Shown here: piece by piece, positions 42,339-54,317 of the stretch
How the letters are laid out: every line of letters starts with the position of its first letter
Position numbering within the stretch: position 1 is the first letter of the stretch
Assembly (NCBI GenBank): GCA_033558025.1
Contig: JAUCEF010000007.1
Location: 2,852,001 to 2,916,000, forward strand
Source of the DNA: Phytophthora sp. 'mugwort'
Lineage: Eukaryota > Oomycota > Peronosporomycetes > Peronosporales > Peronosporaceae
Direction of reading: 5' to 3'
Length of the DNA: 64,000 bases
The notes under the pieces: model-generated
What the model was told of the DNA's origin: nothing
What the model saw: only the letters and a program-made list of their open reading frames with translations
Databases searched by the model: none
Position numbers and translations under genes: made by a program

Positions 42339-44309
42339 ATGGCTCAAGCTACGTCTGGATACTCGGTGGGCATCGACCTAGGCACGACGTACTCGTGCGT
42401 GGGTGTGTGGCAGAATGACCGCGTAGAGATCATCGCCAATGACCAGGGCAACCGCACCACGCCGTCGTACGTGGCGTTCACAGACTCGGAGCGTCTCATC
42501 GGCGACGCTGCCAAGAACCAGGTGGCCATGAACGCGCACAACACAGTGTTCGACGCCAAGCGCCTCATCGGCCGCAAGTTCTCAGACCCAGTGGTGCAGG
42601 CCGACATCAAGCACTGGCCGTTCAAGCTGACGTCGGGTCCTGGTGACAAACCGCAGATCACGGTGCAGTTTAAGGGCGAGACCAAGACGTTCCAGCCCGA
42701 GGAAATCTCGTCCATGGTGCTGATCAAGATGCGTGAGGTGGCCGAGGCCTTCATCGGCAAGGAGGTCAAGAACGCCGTCATCACGGTGCCGGCCTACTTC
42801 AACGACTCGCAGCGTCAGGCCACCAAGGACGCCGGCGCCATCGCCGGACTCAATGTGCTGCGCATCATCAACGAGCCGACGGCCGCCGCCATTGCGTACG
42901 GCCTAGACAAGAAGGGCGGAGAGCGCAACGTGCTGATCTTCGACCTGGGCGGCGGCACCTTCGATGTGTCGCTGCTGAGCATCGAGGAGGGCATCTTCGA
43001 GGTGAAAGCCACGGCGGGCGACACGCACCTGGGTGGCGAGGACTTCGACAACCGCCTCGTCGAGTACTTCGTGCAGGAGTTCAAGCGCAAACATCGCAAG
43101 GACCTGACGCAGAACCAGCGCGCGTTGCGTCGTCTGCGTACAGCGTGCGAGCGTGCCAAGCGCACACTGTCGTCATCCGCTCAAGCATACATCGAGATCG
43201 ACTCGCTGTACGAAAGCGTGGACTTTAACTCGACTATCACGCGCGCGCGTTTCGAGGACCTATGCGGTGACTACTTCCGTAAGACGATGGAGCCCGTGGA
43301 GAAGGTGCTGCGCGATGCCAAGCTGTCGAAGAGCCAGGTGCACGAGGTGGTCCTGGTGGGCGGCTCGACGCGTATCCCCAAGGTACAGCAGCTGCTGTCC
43401 GAGTTCTTCAACGGCAGGGAGCCCAACAAGTCGATCAACCCGGACGAAGCCGTGGCGTACGGTGCAACCGTCCAGGCTGCCATCCTGAGCGGCAACGACT
43501 CGTCGGAGAAGCTGCAGGACCTGCTGCTGCTGGACGTCACGCCTCTGTCGCTGGGTCTGGAGACGGCGGGAGGCGTCATGACGACGCTGATCGCGCGTAA
43601 CACGACGGTGCCGACCAAGAAGTCGCAGACGTTCTCGACGTACGCGGACAACCAGCCGGGGGTCCTGATCCAGGTCTTCGAGGGCGAGCGATCCTTGACG
43701 CGTGACAACAACCTGCTGGGCAAGTTTAATTTGGACGGCATCCCGCCCATGCCTCGCGGCGTGCCGCAGATCGACGTAACGTTCGACATCGATGCGAACG
43801 GCATCCTGAACGTGTCGGCCGTCGAGAAGTCGACGGGTAAGGAGAACAAAATCACGATCACGAACGACAAGGGTCGCCTCTCGCAGGCCGAGATTGACCG
43901 CATGGTGGCGGAAGCCGAGAAGTACAAGTCGGAGGACGAGGCCACCAAGGTTCGCATCGAGGCGAAGAACGCGCTGGAGAACTACGCGTACAGCCTGCGC
44001 AACAGCCTGAACGATGAGAAGCTGAAGGAGAAGATTCCAGAATCTGACAAGAAGATGGTGGATGACAAGGTGACGGAGGTGATCCAGTGGCTGGATGCAC
44101 ACCAGTCGTCGGAGAAGGAGGAGTACGAGTCGAAGCAAAAGGAGTTGGAGGGCGTGGCCAACCCGGTGCTGCAGAAGGTGTACGCGTCGGCGGGCGGTGC
44201 TACGGGTGGTATGCCCGGTGGCATGCCAGGCAGCATGCCTGAGGCGGGCGCCGCTCCTTCTTCGTCTGGTGGCGCGGACCAGGGTCCCAAGATCGAAGAG
44301 GTCGACTAG
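42339..44309 (+). CDS. HSP70: Cytosolic HSP70 chaperone, right palindrome copy, 656 aa
   Basis: Mirror twin of the left-arm gene: same ATG context (AAGACAAG before ATG), same 656-residue product starting [15 protein letters not shown] and ending in EEVD, and no intron. Nucleotide-binding domain to about residue 385, substrate-binding domain about 395-540, then a helical lid and a Gly/Met-Pro tail. With HSP70-1 at 32.3 kb the window holds three cytosolic HSP70 genes within 12 kb; this copy and copy 1 point the same way, and the left-arm copy is inverted. Dosage increase for heat or infection stress is the obvious benefit, but that is inference. Confidence 0.95.
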   Translation: MAQATSGYSVGIDLGTTYSCVGVWQNDRVEIIANDQGNRTTPSYVAFTDSERLIGDAAKNQVAMNAHNTVFDAKRLIGRKFSDPVVQADIKHWPFKLTSGPGDKPQITVQFKGETKTFQPEEISSMVLIKMREVAEAFIGKEVKNAVITVPAYFNDSQRQATKDAGAIAGLNVLRIINEPTAAAIAYGLDKKGGERNVLIFDLGGGTFDVSLLSIEEGIFEVKATAGDTHLGGEDFDNRLVEYFVQEFKRKHRKDLTQNQRALRRLRTACERAKRTLSSSAQAYIEIDSLYESVDFNSTITRARFEDLCGDYFRKTMEPVEKVLRDAKLSKSQVHEVVLVGGSTRIPKVQQLLSEFFNGREPNKSINPDEAVAYGATVQAAILSGNDSSEKLQDLLLLDVTPLSLGLETAGGVMTTLIARNTTVPTKKSQTFSTYADNQPGVLIQVFEGERSLTRDNNLLGKFNLDGIPPMPRGVPQIDVTFDIDANGILNVSAVEKSTGKENKITITNDKGRLSQAEIDRMVAEAEKYKSEDEATKVRIEAKNALENYAYSLRNSLNDEKLKEKIPESDKKMVDDKVTEVIQWLDAHQSSEKEEYESKQKELEGVANPVLQKVYASAGGATGGMPGGMPGSMPEAGAAPSSSGGADQGPKIEEVD

Positions 44310-44840
44310 ACTGAAGTAGTTGAACTGTATGTGTGTCGATCGTACTGAGGTAGACAGAAATGAATTGTCTTCTAGGAATATGTACGTCACTAGGAAGCTG
44401 TCGAAGCCAATCAAACAAAAAAAATATATATCGCTTTGTATTTGCTGAATCTGGTGCGTATGTTTGTGAGCGGTACATTGGTGACCAAAATGACCATGTG
44501 AAAACAAAAAGTTGAACCTACCAAACATGGTAATCCAACAAACATAATCCCGTTTTCGTATGTGCTTAGAAGGAGTCGATGATCGGACCGCAAAAAAACG
44601 TGGCTTTTCAAGTGATAATCCGGGTGCCGTGCAAAATCGAAAAAGCTCGTCCAATCCGGGTAGGCAGGATGCATCCCTCAGTTTGAAATGGAAGCTTCGT
44701 TGGTCACTAACGTTCCCAGCCAAAATGCTGTCCAGGATGCTCTTTTCGCGCACGACCAACGACCAGAAATCAAAATGCAAAGCAACTTGGCGTACATGCG
44801 TTCATCTATGAAAAGAAGTCCAATCAAGCAGCCAAGATGT

Positions 44841-45832
44841 CTCCTATCGCGACTACAGTAGAAAACAGCATGTTACAAGCTCTACCAGGCAAACGGTCGC
44901 AAAGCTTCAGCTGAAGTCGATGATGCTCAAACCGACAAATGCCTCCGTTTACCGAATCGCGTTGCAGCAACTCAAGGACGTCTGCTCAACCCAAGTGTCG
45001 CCTTTGAGGGGGAGACACAAAGGACATTATGTGGTCGAAATGTTCACAGATTCTCTACGCAATGACATACTCACCGCCACAAGCTCGAGACTGTCGGCTG
45101 CGGAGAGCACAGATAGCGAAGGCTTCAGTGTACAGGACGCATGTTTCTGGAGACCAGCCGCTGAGTCGAAAAAGCGCTGCCCGAGTTTGCAGGCTTTATG
45201 ACGAAGTCTACAATGTTGTGCGTCGGGCCCACCCTCAGCAGCAATGCGCTTTTTGCCTGAAGACGGCGGACTTAATGGTGTTCGGGGCAAACCCTGGTGG
45301 CCCTTTTGTCAGCGTGCTCGGCGGCAAGCGGGCGGCACGCACCCTCGCCAATTATTTTTTGACAGATGTTGTGGACCTCGCTGCTCAGTGTGTGCCCGCT
45401 GAAAACCGAGAGAGTTGCTCCGGATAAACTCTTGTTGTTGAAGCTGTATATGAGCCCCTGTTCAGGCGTCAGTGAGTGCAACAGACGCTCTGTAAATGGG
45501 GTTTGATGTCGTAGACGTCATTTCCGAATTCAGCCTAATTACCACAGCTGACATCAATTCAAGTCGTTCACAGCCACTCAGTCGCGAACAGATGCTGTGT
45601 AAACTTGCATCGATCTTGCCGCTATGCTCATCCAAAACGGCAGCAGCGCTGTTGGTCGGTGTCACGACAATTCGCCTATGTAAATGCTACAGTGACCGAT
45701 TAAAGACCATCTCGCAACAGTTAAATAGCCATGGCATGCACGGCAGGTGTGTACAACGCCATCCTTGCATTTGCACCCGAAGGTTTTTGGTCTGTTCAGC
45801 TCAAATGAGTATATTTTCCTTCGTCGTCGTTG
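44841..45832. other. Region right of the palindrome, coding relics only
   Basis: The first 100 bp or so is a diverged continuation of the palindrome. Around 44770-45060 broken frames read FIYEKKSNQAAKMSPIATT and ASAEVDDAQTDKCLRL; the left side has QAAKMFPVAATIENSM and ASAAEVEDAFDERL, so an old coding sequence was duplicated with the arms. Around 45150-45425 a frame reads LYDEVYNVVRRAHPQQQC. I recognise no family. Confidence 0.4.
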
Positions 45833-47010
45833 TCAATCACGGCATGGTGGGGCAAGCAATTGATTAGTTAGCGAAACTTGGCTGCCTGCACCCCCCCCCC
45901 CTTGCGGCCTGATGCTGAAGTATGGACACTCCCAAGCTGACGCTCGAATCATATGATCTGCTACGTTGCGAAACATGCCAGGTCGGAGACGAGCGTAGAC
46001 CGCAAAGCACCAACTAGACCATCTGCCTATGAGTTTGATCACCAATTCACTTTTCCCTGCTGCCAGAAGAGCATATGAACCTCCGATCCGCAGCGAATGA
46101 GCTGAGTAGTCGCCTGGGTTGGCTCCGTGACGCCTTGCTGCATCCTTGATTGCTTTCGTCACTTTAGTCTCTCCGATTGTTGTACTTTGAGGGACCGAGG
46201 TCAAGTATGGGCCTAACCGTTTGCCTGAAGATATCCACCTCAATCAAGTCGTCAAACAGAGTTCGGCCGCCGCTACTGGACACAGTAGCCGTTGCCCGGA
46301 ACGGTAATGTCGGATCGTGTTGATTTGTCTCGTCTGATCGCCCTTGCGCGACCTGAAGAGGATTTCTACTGATTCGGTGCATCCTATCCTGGATGCGTCG
46401 CGTTTCCGTGTCTGTCACGTTTGAGAACGTCCTTCACCCTGATGCAGTGTATTGTACCACCGGCGGCCATCTCCTTGGATGTTGGTGTCCACAGCTCGAG
46501 CTGCGGTCCAGGAAGAAAAAGGCGAGGATAATTAATCCCCGCAGCATGTCCAAATGTTCGCCGTTCTCTAGTGTTCGTTGTTTCTGGAGCTGGATATGCA
46601 GCTCGTGCAGCATGGACGAGGTGACAGGCTGCTTCTGCTCCACTTGGCTGTTGGTTCTTTTATTTCCTTGAGTAATGAGCTCAAATTCCGGACTCTTGTA
46701 ATTGAGCCGTGCGTTTCGAATGCTCCGGTGGACGACTGCGACTGCTGCCATTTTGCTGTCAAACGTTTAGAATTTGTTTCCGTGGCCGCGGGAGTTATGG
46801 CCCCCAAAAATTTCCCGCGAAGAGGCCGACGATTCGAGCCTGGCGTTCCTGCGGGAGTTGATCGATCCACACTGGGAATCCAAACTCCTCCCAGAAGTTT
46901 AGCCAGTGGCGAAACTTCTTGGCGTAGGTTCCCAGAGTCGAAACGTTGATGGCAGCCTTCCGGACTCGCCTTGTTTCCTCTTCGATTCGATTGAATCGGT
47001 CTGTACACAC
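45833..47010 (-). pseudogene. Tyrosine recombinase of the DIRS-like element, frameshifted
   Basis: N-terminal SAM-like part VSTLGTYAKKFRHWLNFWEE at about 46950. The core has KQPVTSSMLHELH and FFFLDRSS, whose Arg fits the box I position. Then HSLRIGGSYALLAAG (H-x2-R of box II), LVIKLIGRWSSWCFAVYARL with the nucleophile Tyr, near 46000-46110. At least three frame changes (near 46760, 46430 and 46200) separate these parts, so no active enzyme is encoded. All three catalytic signatures are still readable, suggesting fairly recent decay. Confidence 0.72.
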
Positions 47011-47389
47011 ATGTCATTACGCTTTTGAGGTGTTGAGTGAACATCGCAGGATCGCGCCTCAGTCGTCCCGCTGAGAACATTGCTGACTGGGAGTTTCAGC
47101 TTTCTGCAAGGTTGAGCTAGGGCCAGTGACCGTAAAGCCTATTGTCCATTTGGATGAGCACAACACATCTTCTCTAGAACTCTGACTTCCCAGCTTGTTC
47201 GTACATATAGACACACATGCTCCCACGTTGGACGACATGGGTCGACAGAGATCCAGTCCGTTATCGCTGCGAGAATCGTGTTCGCGAGCACCACTTCATC
47301 ACATGTGTGAGCTCGATTCGTCGAGTTCTTTGGGGGTCAGGCCGTGGAGAGTAATACCGCTCTTGTCGCACAGGATGACCCATCCGTCT

Positions 47390-48600
47390 GTTTCTGGTGG
47401 TTCGTTGCCAAATAGGCTCATTGGGAACCCCAGCAAATACGTTTTCGAAGACAAGTGGATCCACCGCTCCAGATCTCTGCGTTGCGAATCGGTCATCGGA
47501 GTCCCAGGACGTCCAGACCTTTTTTTTGTGGCCAACTGGACGCTAGTAAGGCGCTGAAAGAGGTTTTGGCGATAGGGATGAACGTGATCATATGGCGAAG
47601 CACCCCAACCAGGTTATATAGTCGTTTTTGAGTAATGAAGCGCTCGGCCTTTGTCTCTGCGATGATCCGTTTTGTTGTGTCTACCTTTCGGACGGGTATG
47701 GTGACATTTAGGTCGGGAATGTTCCAGTCAATACCGACTCCGTGAAAGCAGTGTGACCAAGTTCTGAAGTTCCCGTCGTGCCAGCCTTCGGATCCGAAAA
47801 CAAGTTTGATTGCGTCCCGAAGTCGTCGCTCTGCACGTAACAACCGGTCACCGATGTCTACCTCAATGAGGACAGTATCGTCCACCCACTGGAAAAACTA
47901 GCAAGACTCGGGGAAGCCGGACACGTAGGATCCACCTGTGCGCTGATAATGGCGTGCTGCTTTCCCGACAACGGCGAAGTAACCTGGGGAGGCCGTCCAT
48001 CCAAAAACCAGCCACATGCAGATACAATGCCAACCTGCGATCGGGGTAGGGTGCCCTCAAAGGCAGGTGTGTGTTTTGAGTGCACGGGCACGTGAAGGAA
48101 GGCATCTGCAATATCTGCACCGAGCGCATATATCGGTCGGCCCGGGTAGCGGTTGCATAAATCCAGAACCCATCGGGCAATACTAGAGTACGGGTCCCAC
48201 CGCGCGTTCGGTGTCTGATCCGTATCGGTAGCGTCGTCTACAGACGATCCTATTGGAGCGGATATATCGTGGATCGTACGTCCGTCCACGTGAAGAACTG
48301 TGTCCTTCGTTGGTACCAGGACAAAAGCGTTTGAGTGGAACGCTGGTTCGCCCGTCAGTGCGGATATAGCTACAAGGATACACCGTCCACGATAATAATC
48401 CTGTAGCAGACGATGTGTGACGACAGCGGCACCGTCCGTAGCACTGGGGTAATTTTGATGGCACAGGCCGCACACCGCACCGAGGTGAGGCGTCCAGCCA
48501 GTGGGGAACGACTCCATGTTTCGCAATGCTGCAGAATAACTCGAGGTCTGGACATGTCGGGAGGTGTATTCGATACAGCCACGGCCGCAGGGCCTTGTTG
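47390..48600 (-). pseudogene. Reverse transcriptase of the DIRS-like element, frameshifted
   Basis: Finger and palm motifs: FVLVPTKDTVLHVDGRTIHD, GSSVDDATD, ALGADIADAFLHVPVHS (motif A) in one frame, then VDDTVLIEVDIGDRLLRAE (the x-D-D active site) in another beginning at 47885. Thumb-side sequence GVLRHMITFIPIAKTSF continues to about 47490, and KRSGRPGTPMTDSQRRDLERW is in a third frame. The D-I-x-x-A-F form of motif A fits DIRS/Ngaro enzymes better than gypsy. After it, ETDGWVILCDKSGITLHGL looks like the start of the usual DIRS RNase H, then homology stops. Confidence 0.72.
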
Positions 48601-49149
48601 GGACGCTTATCCTGAGAGGTTTGTCCTCTAAATAAACGAAGAGTGCCGTCGATCCCCATGTGAGGAAGCTGTATGGCCGTTGTCAGTACGCGCACGTCCG
48701 GCTCCGGAATATGAAGACGGTCAGTACTTGGCAGGCAAAATACCGTGTTTACAGGAAAGACAATCCCGTTTGCCGTAGCCAATGCTTGGCGACGAAAACA
48801 CCCAGGGGGATACACTGCGTGACGCTATTAATGGAGCACGTGCGCTCCGTGATCGTGTCAAATGATGAGGTCTGGAATCGGGCTTTGGTGGCAACCGAAG
48901 CCGGCGGTGGCGGGTCGAGGTCCGGTCCCAGCGCGAGCAGAAGTGGTTGGAGGAATCGACTGCGCACCAAATGCAAGACGCGATTATAATCAACAATGAC
49001 GAGCCGCCAGCCCATTCTCCATCTTTCGTGATCGTACGCCAGTAGAGAGTGGGGGGCGGGGAGCGAACCGTCGCACCGTAAGGGGTCAGTGGAGGAAGCC
49101 GAGGCGAAAGGCCATGCCGTGTCCTCCGAGGTGCAGAGTGAGAATGGAC

Positions 49150-49660
49150 CGGGTTCTGTTCGTCCATGACCCAATTACAGAGGCCGTCGGCCGCCACGTT
49201 ATAAGCTCGGGATAGCGCAGTGATACGTGATCATGCGCAGACGATGCAGGATGGAGCGTATTTCTTGAAGCATTGGCATCAAGTAGATGGCGTGGACCCG
49301 GTTTGTAGTCAACGCCATATTAATAATGACACTGGAGTCGCCAACGATTCGTATTGGGATACAGCGATGTGGGAGTAGCCACCGAAGACCCACCAGGAGT
49401 CGCATAGCTTCAATTTCGTTGTTAGTACCGCCCGGGCGCAAAGCGCCGGCCGGCCACCACAATCTGACGCCTGAGTCAGACCAGACGCAACAACCGTAAG
49501 CGCTAACGTGTTCAGTGACGCGAGCGACCCCGTCAAACGCTAGTAGAGGTGACGGAAGGGACGGTGATGAATAGGGTGAGGTGATGTCCGCACCGCCAGG
49601 ATGCGGAACAGAAGAAGTCATTGCCTGAGAAGCAACCGACGCGAATGAATCAGGGGCCAA
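49150..49660 (-). pseudogene. RNase H domain upstream of the reverse transcriptase
   Basis: LLAFDGVARVTEHVSAYGCC gives the first catalytic Asp; TNNEIEAMRLLVGLRWLL gives the Glu; IRIVGDSSVIINMAL gives the second Asp. A frameshift near 49210 precedes RAYNVAADGLCNWVMDEQ, which carries the N-x-x-A-D-x-L motif with the last Asp. The TNN-x-x-E form and the N-x-x-AD tail are those of plant/archaeal-type RNase H (aRNH). Position before the RT is unusual. Confidence 0.75.
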
Positions 49661-49859
49661 ACGACGTGTGTGAGCAACGGAATCAACTGATGAAAGAAAT
49701 GGATCTGTTCCACAGTGTTGCGCAACGCCTCCGCGGCATCAGGCGCGTTGGTCCGGGTGCTCCCACTTGAGCTCGCCGTGCTTGTTCGTGATAAAGACTG
49801 CCACCTCCGCAGGGAGGGTGACAAGCACATGGGCGTTGTGACAACTGGGAAAACTGCAC

Positions 49860-52595
49860 CCTTTTTGCGTCTGGAAACGAAGACACACTGATTTTCCGAC
49901 ATGTTTAGGCACTTGAGCCTTGATGCTCTCAGGAATGGAGCTGGACGATGGTCCGTGTGACGGACGTCGCTGAAGTGGATCAGGTCGGGGAGCGACGCTC
50001 CGGAGGAACGGGATGCCCAGTAGTGGGTTATTGCTGGCGCGCCCAGGTAGCGATCAGTGCTTGGTCAATGACATGACGCACCAGGCGACGGTGTTTGTCG
50101 GAATCGGGTGACAGAATCGCCTGAGCCTGTCTTACTAGTCCAGCGGCCGGCTGTTCGTCGCGAATGGCATGAAAGAGGCACGTAAACATGTGCGTGAACA
50201 AGTTGATAGTTGCGAAGCTGAACCCTTGGGGTGCTCGGTCCAACAAGCGGGATAGCGAGTCCGCGTGAACCTAAAGACCTCAGCGACTGGTCGAGGGTAC
50301 CACTCCATCGCTGCCTCCTGGATGCAGCATAGAGTGGCGCCTAACTTGTCAATGCTTCTAATGAAAGCCACAGGGCTCCTGTCGGTCGATGACCACGTCA
50401 CCGGATCGTAAGTCGCCGAACGGCCCCCTCCGCCCTGCGCCGGAGGAGAAAGAAAGTGGTCGAGTTGGCGCGTGCCGAAACTGACCGCAAATAACATCTT
50501 TGTCGTAACTTTGGAAACCCGGTAGTGGCTGCGTAATGTCTCGTGATGCTGGATAGCTGAGACGCGATCCAATATTTTTTATAGTCGCCAGAAGGAGGAG
50601 AGAGCAGGGTCAGAAAACGTACCGTTGGGCCTGGGTCCGACACGGGCTACTTGGTTAACCTTGCGTTCAGCGACAGGAGGACGAAACCTGGTGGCGCCTG
50701 CCATCAGGTCAGCAACCTTTTGTAGCAGCACCTCGTGTGCACTAGGCACAGGGTGGCGACGACGTGATAGGGATCAGGTCGTCTTGAACTCGGTTCAGCG
50801 AGGTTGATCCGTTCACCTGGTCGTACACGAAAACTATCGCGATGGTGAGACGGCCAGCGTCGGTTCCGATGGCTGTCGTCATGCGGCGATCGATCACGGG
50901 CCGGACGATCATCGGGCCGAAGCCCATGTGGACTGTCATGGTACGTGCCGCGACCGGCGCCTGAGTCGGACCAGCGGGGTGAAATGGGTCTGTAGTCCTA
51001 ATATCCAGCCGCACAAGGCGACGCACGAAAATCGGTCGCCCATGTGGACGGGGTGATGCCACAATTGGCTCGCGATCCATGGACCGGTCATGATGTCTAC
51101 TACGACTACGCCCACGAGTATGCCGACGACTGGAGCTACGGCTGCGAGTACTTCGCCGACTATCAGGGCGGCGGCTGGAAGTATCGTGGACACTTGCCGG
51201 TCGGGATTGCCGGTCTGTTCGGACCTGGTCGGGGCCTGGGTCACCCGCTGATCTTGGACTTGAAAGCTGCTGTTGCAACGGCCCAGGACGCTCGCGTTGG
51301 CGTTGTTGCTGTTATAGAAGCTGTTAAGTAGCTGCCGCGATCTGCTCTGTCGACTGCGTCAAAGCCATGAGCGTAGTCATCATAGCAGCGTGGGTTAGCG
51401 ACTGAGGACTGGCAACGGACGTGGAAATGGGTGCTGGCCCTGGTAGTGGTGGCAAGGAGGCCTCCGGCCCACTGGAATTGGATGTAGCCGCAGAGTACCA
51501 CTGACGCGGCATTGGAGGGGCCAAACCTGGTAGAGTGGTATCGCCATTAAGTTGGGAATACCCCGGGGTAGCAGTTGACCGCGCGAGAACCCTACTGCGA
51601 GAATATCCGCTGGCAGCTCTGTGTCGCTGTCCTCGTTCACGTCAGCTCGTGTCAACGGACGAGACGGACCAATGTACGAACGAGCGTAACGCAATGGCGT
51701 AACTGAAACACCCCGTCCATATTCTGTTACCATTCTAATGGGCTGAAACCCAATCACCGAGAGTGTCGGAACCGGTAGGAACGAAGGTGTCTCGAAGCAG
51801 TCGTTGAAGCTCAGGATCGTCCTGAGACGTGACGATAAACTCGGACCAGCGCGAGCGAAAACGAGCCAGCCGACGAGCTGGTTTCGAAATGGCTGGCACC
51901 CCATGGCACCAGCCGACAACGAATTCGTCGCGCAAAATGAGTTGGTCCCAGACCAAGTCACACGAAATAATAACGTGCACGGCCTCGTCAGCTGCCGGCT
52001 GACGGATAGTCACGACACACAAGTAGCTGGAAGCATGCTGGGGGGGGGGGCGCCGGATGACGTCGAAAAGCTAAAACCATCACGCGATATGCAGGCCACT
52101 ACTTGGCCAACCAGGAAGACCCCCCAGCGATGCTTCCTGGAAGCGGCGGTTGTCGGAGACGGTGCCGGCGGATACGTAACAGGACTTGAACCGCACGAAG
52201 CGGAAGAGAAGCAGAAATGGGCGGTCGCGGAGCTCCAGCAAAAGGTCCTCGGACGGACGCATCAAGCGGCTGTACAAGACTACAATGCTCTGCCAGGACG
52301 GGTCGTCGTTGTACCCGTGAGCGTCCTCGACCTCAGTGCGACGGTGGATGAGTTGGTATACCCTGCCTGGGCGCCGAGAACTGTCGTCGACCATGAACGG
52401 GGTGTCGTGTCCGGGGCGAATGCGACGAGTCTCCAGCATCCGGGCGTAGATGGGCCCGTCCCAGTCTCCTTCAGGGAGCTCCGCACGACACTCGAGCCAT
52501 ACAGCATGGCCGCGAAGGCCCTCCGCGAGGGAGGTTGATACTAGCGGGTTACCCGTCATCAAACAAATGCGTGGAGCTTGGCTCCTTCTTCTCAA
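49860..52595 (-). pseudogene. Gag-like region of the DIRS-like element
   Basis: Discontinuous frames at 52595-52080, 52022-51735, 51961-51395, 51278-50742, 50572-50135 and 50246-50028. Contents include an Arg/Ser-rich stretch (SRSSSRRHTRGRSRSRHHDR) near 51100, a helical capsid-like part FATINLFTHMFTCLFHAI near 50200, and near 49860-49900 CLRFQTQKGCSFPSCHNAH, a C-x8-C-x4-C-x3-H finger. No single intact frame exists. The G11 tract at 52040 lies exactly between two of the frames. Confidence 0.55.
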
Positions 52596-53368
52596 GCTGC
52601 CCTGTGCTGCTCCGCTTCGTGAACTCTGCGTTCTCGGCGGCCTTGGCTCTTTGGGGACTGAAAGTGGACTACCATCGTTTCCGCCTCGAACCGTCCACTT
52701 CCTGCTCCGAAGGGCCTGGAACCATCACACTGGCACAAAATATACTGATTACTCGAACAGGAAATTTCAGAGTACCAGTCATAGGCTGCCAGATTCAGCA
52801 CACGAGCGCGATGCCATGGATGAAGGAAGCCACGACTGCGGCATTAACTGTGTGCACAGTCGTTGTCGGGTCCTGTGTCGCCGCTGTTGTGACTGTGGTA
52901 TATTATTACAAGAGGTGTATATTTTTAACTAGTCACTGCGACATCATAATGCGTTAAGTGGTCACCTTAGTTGTCAACTAGTTACAAGTAGATAGCTCGC
53001 ACGCCAACAGTGATTAGTTGGGAATTAAACGAGGCTGACGCGTGTGCGTAGCACCGGTCTTAAATCACAGGCAGCGTTCCTCTCTACTGTATGCTTCTAC
53101 GCCATAACTGCAGCGATTCCCGTAGCGTTTTGAACGAGTGAAGGGTAAGCGCATAATAATATAGAGGCCGGCTGTCTGAAAAAGGTGTTGTTCCACCCAA
53201 AATATGATGGGGCGCAGACACATATAGGAAAGGGTACCGCCACCAAACAAAAATAGGCGACCACCGATAAGCACTTCAGCGATTTAAAAGCGTAGTTGCC
53301 CTAAAATAAAACAACTAGAAGTCTACAAATGCACTGTTCTGTCTTGTTTCCTGCAGTTGTGAGCAGCA
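52596..53368. other. Region between retroelement and first MULE remnant
   Basis: No gene recognised. A sequence around 53056-53125 recurs in the same orientation at 62701-62775 (shared TTAAA, CACAGGCAGCGT and CCTCTCT blocks), suggesting a dispersed repeat. Confidence 0.4.
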
Positions 53369-54317
53369 ATGAGCGAGCTGGGTGTGCAAGATAATTTCGA
53401 GGATTTATTGCGCCTCGAGACGTCGGATTCGGATGCTGAGACGGAATCTGGACAGCGACGGCGATGGATCAAGATATACGGATCGACCATGTCAGTGAAT
53501 TTAGATGCTTTTCGAGAGATTCTGCTGACTCATAGCACTTCTAAGTGCACTCAAGCTAGCTGAATTGTCGACCATTTGTTTGATAAAGAATCCAATCTCG
53601 CTCGCGCTAGACAAAATGAAATCGCGGATGGTTCTATGTCGTTCAAAGCGGTGTGCCAGACGTGCTCTTGCTAGTGATGGCGCTGACGAAGATGATGGTG
53701 AAAATGAATTTGTGGTGCATCGACCTGCCTGTGCCGATACAAGTTCAAATCGTGCTTATCTTCAAGCACCGTTGAAGTATTTCAGCGGGGTGTGCACATC
53801 ATGGACAGAAATGATCCTCCACCCCGACAGCTCATTATGGAAATGAAAAATTACATTACCGACAGTCTTGTCAGCGGAGAAAAAACTACAGCTACAAGAC
53901 TGTTTACAGTTATTTGCACCATGGTTCAAGATTAGCAATTTAATAAGCCAACCCCTACATACCAGCAAGTGGTGGATTTCGTCAAGAGTTATAGGAGGTA
54001 CAACCCCAAGCACTCAATGGCCCCCGTGATTGAGCTTTGCGATGGGAATTTGTACGAGCAATTGGATCTTACCACACTCCATGACACTGAAATGATGATT
54101 CTGTGCGATATACAGCCAGTATCCCAACTGGGAACCTCACAAAACGTGGGCCGTATAGGCGATGGCTCGGAAGCATATCCATTCCGTGTTGGCATGACGT
54201 CTCTTCGGCTTATAAGAGATTATGTTTCTGTGCAAAGTCGTGTTGAATGCACCTCGATTTTCCACATTGACAGTACACATAGCATGGTAATCAACGGCCT
54301 CTTATGGAAAGACTCCG
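53369..54317 (+). pseudogene. MULE transposase remnant 1
   Basis: Frames at 53369-53563, 53565-53846 and 53969-54320 can be read in order. The last has VDFVKSYRRYNP, GDGSEAYPFRVGMTS and SIFHIDSTHSMVINGLLW, which aligns in layout with the transposase core of remnant 2 (PYIVGHTTKAL, FILHVDATYKMN); the first Asp of the DDE triad sits in HIDSTH. Everything after that residue is missing, and the sequence passes directly into an unrelated FAD-oxidoreductase fragment. Confidence 0.55.

Larger units (their letters stand above)
38679..44840. repeat. HSP70 palindrome: arms of 2,997 bp around a 168-bp spacer
   Basis: 38679-41675 and 41844-44840 are reverse complements. Every reading frame in one arm has an identical mirror in the other (positions sum to 83,519), so the arms are identical as far as can be judged. 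Inner ends: ...GCGACTTAGTGTAC then mismatch. Outer ends: ACATCTTGG... with mismatches at 38678/44841. The spacer 41676-41843 carries further copies of a GAGCGACTTAGTGTAC motif. Each arm holds a complete HSP70 gene plus 5' and 3' flanks. Confidence 0.95.
45833..52595 (-). mobile_element. Degenerate tyrosine-recombinase (DIRS-like) retroelement
   Basis: Reading down the minus strand, the modules are: gag-like region with an Arg/Ser-rich stretch and a CCCH finger (52.6-49.8 kb), RNase H (49.66-49.15), reverse transcriptase (48.6-47.4), a vestigial second RNase-H-like segment, and a tyrosine recombinase (47.1-45.83). RT plus tyrosine recombinase without a DDE integrase defines the DIRS/Ngaro order of retroelements. 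Every module is split by frameshifts. I could not find split direct or inverted terminal repeats, so the limits are those of the coding modules. The C11 run at 45891-45901 and G11 run at 52040-52050 may contribute to frame breaks. Confidence 0.75.

Noticed and set aside
51044..51331. Tyr/Gly-rich 95-codon plus-strand frame
   Set aside because: It is the antisense of the Arg/Ser-rich gag-like stretch on the minus strand.
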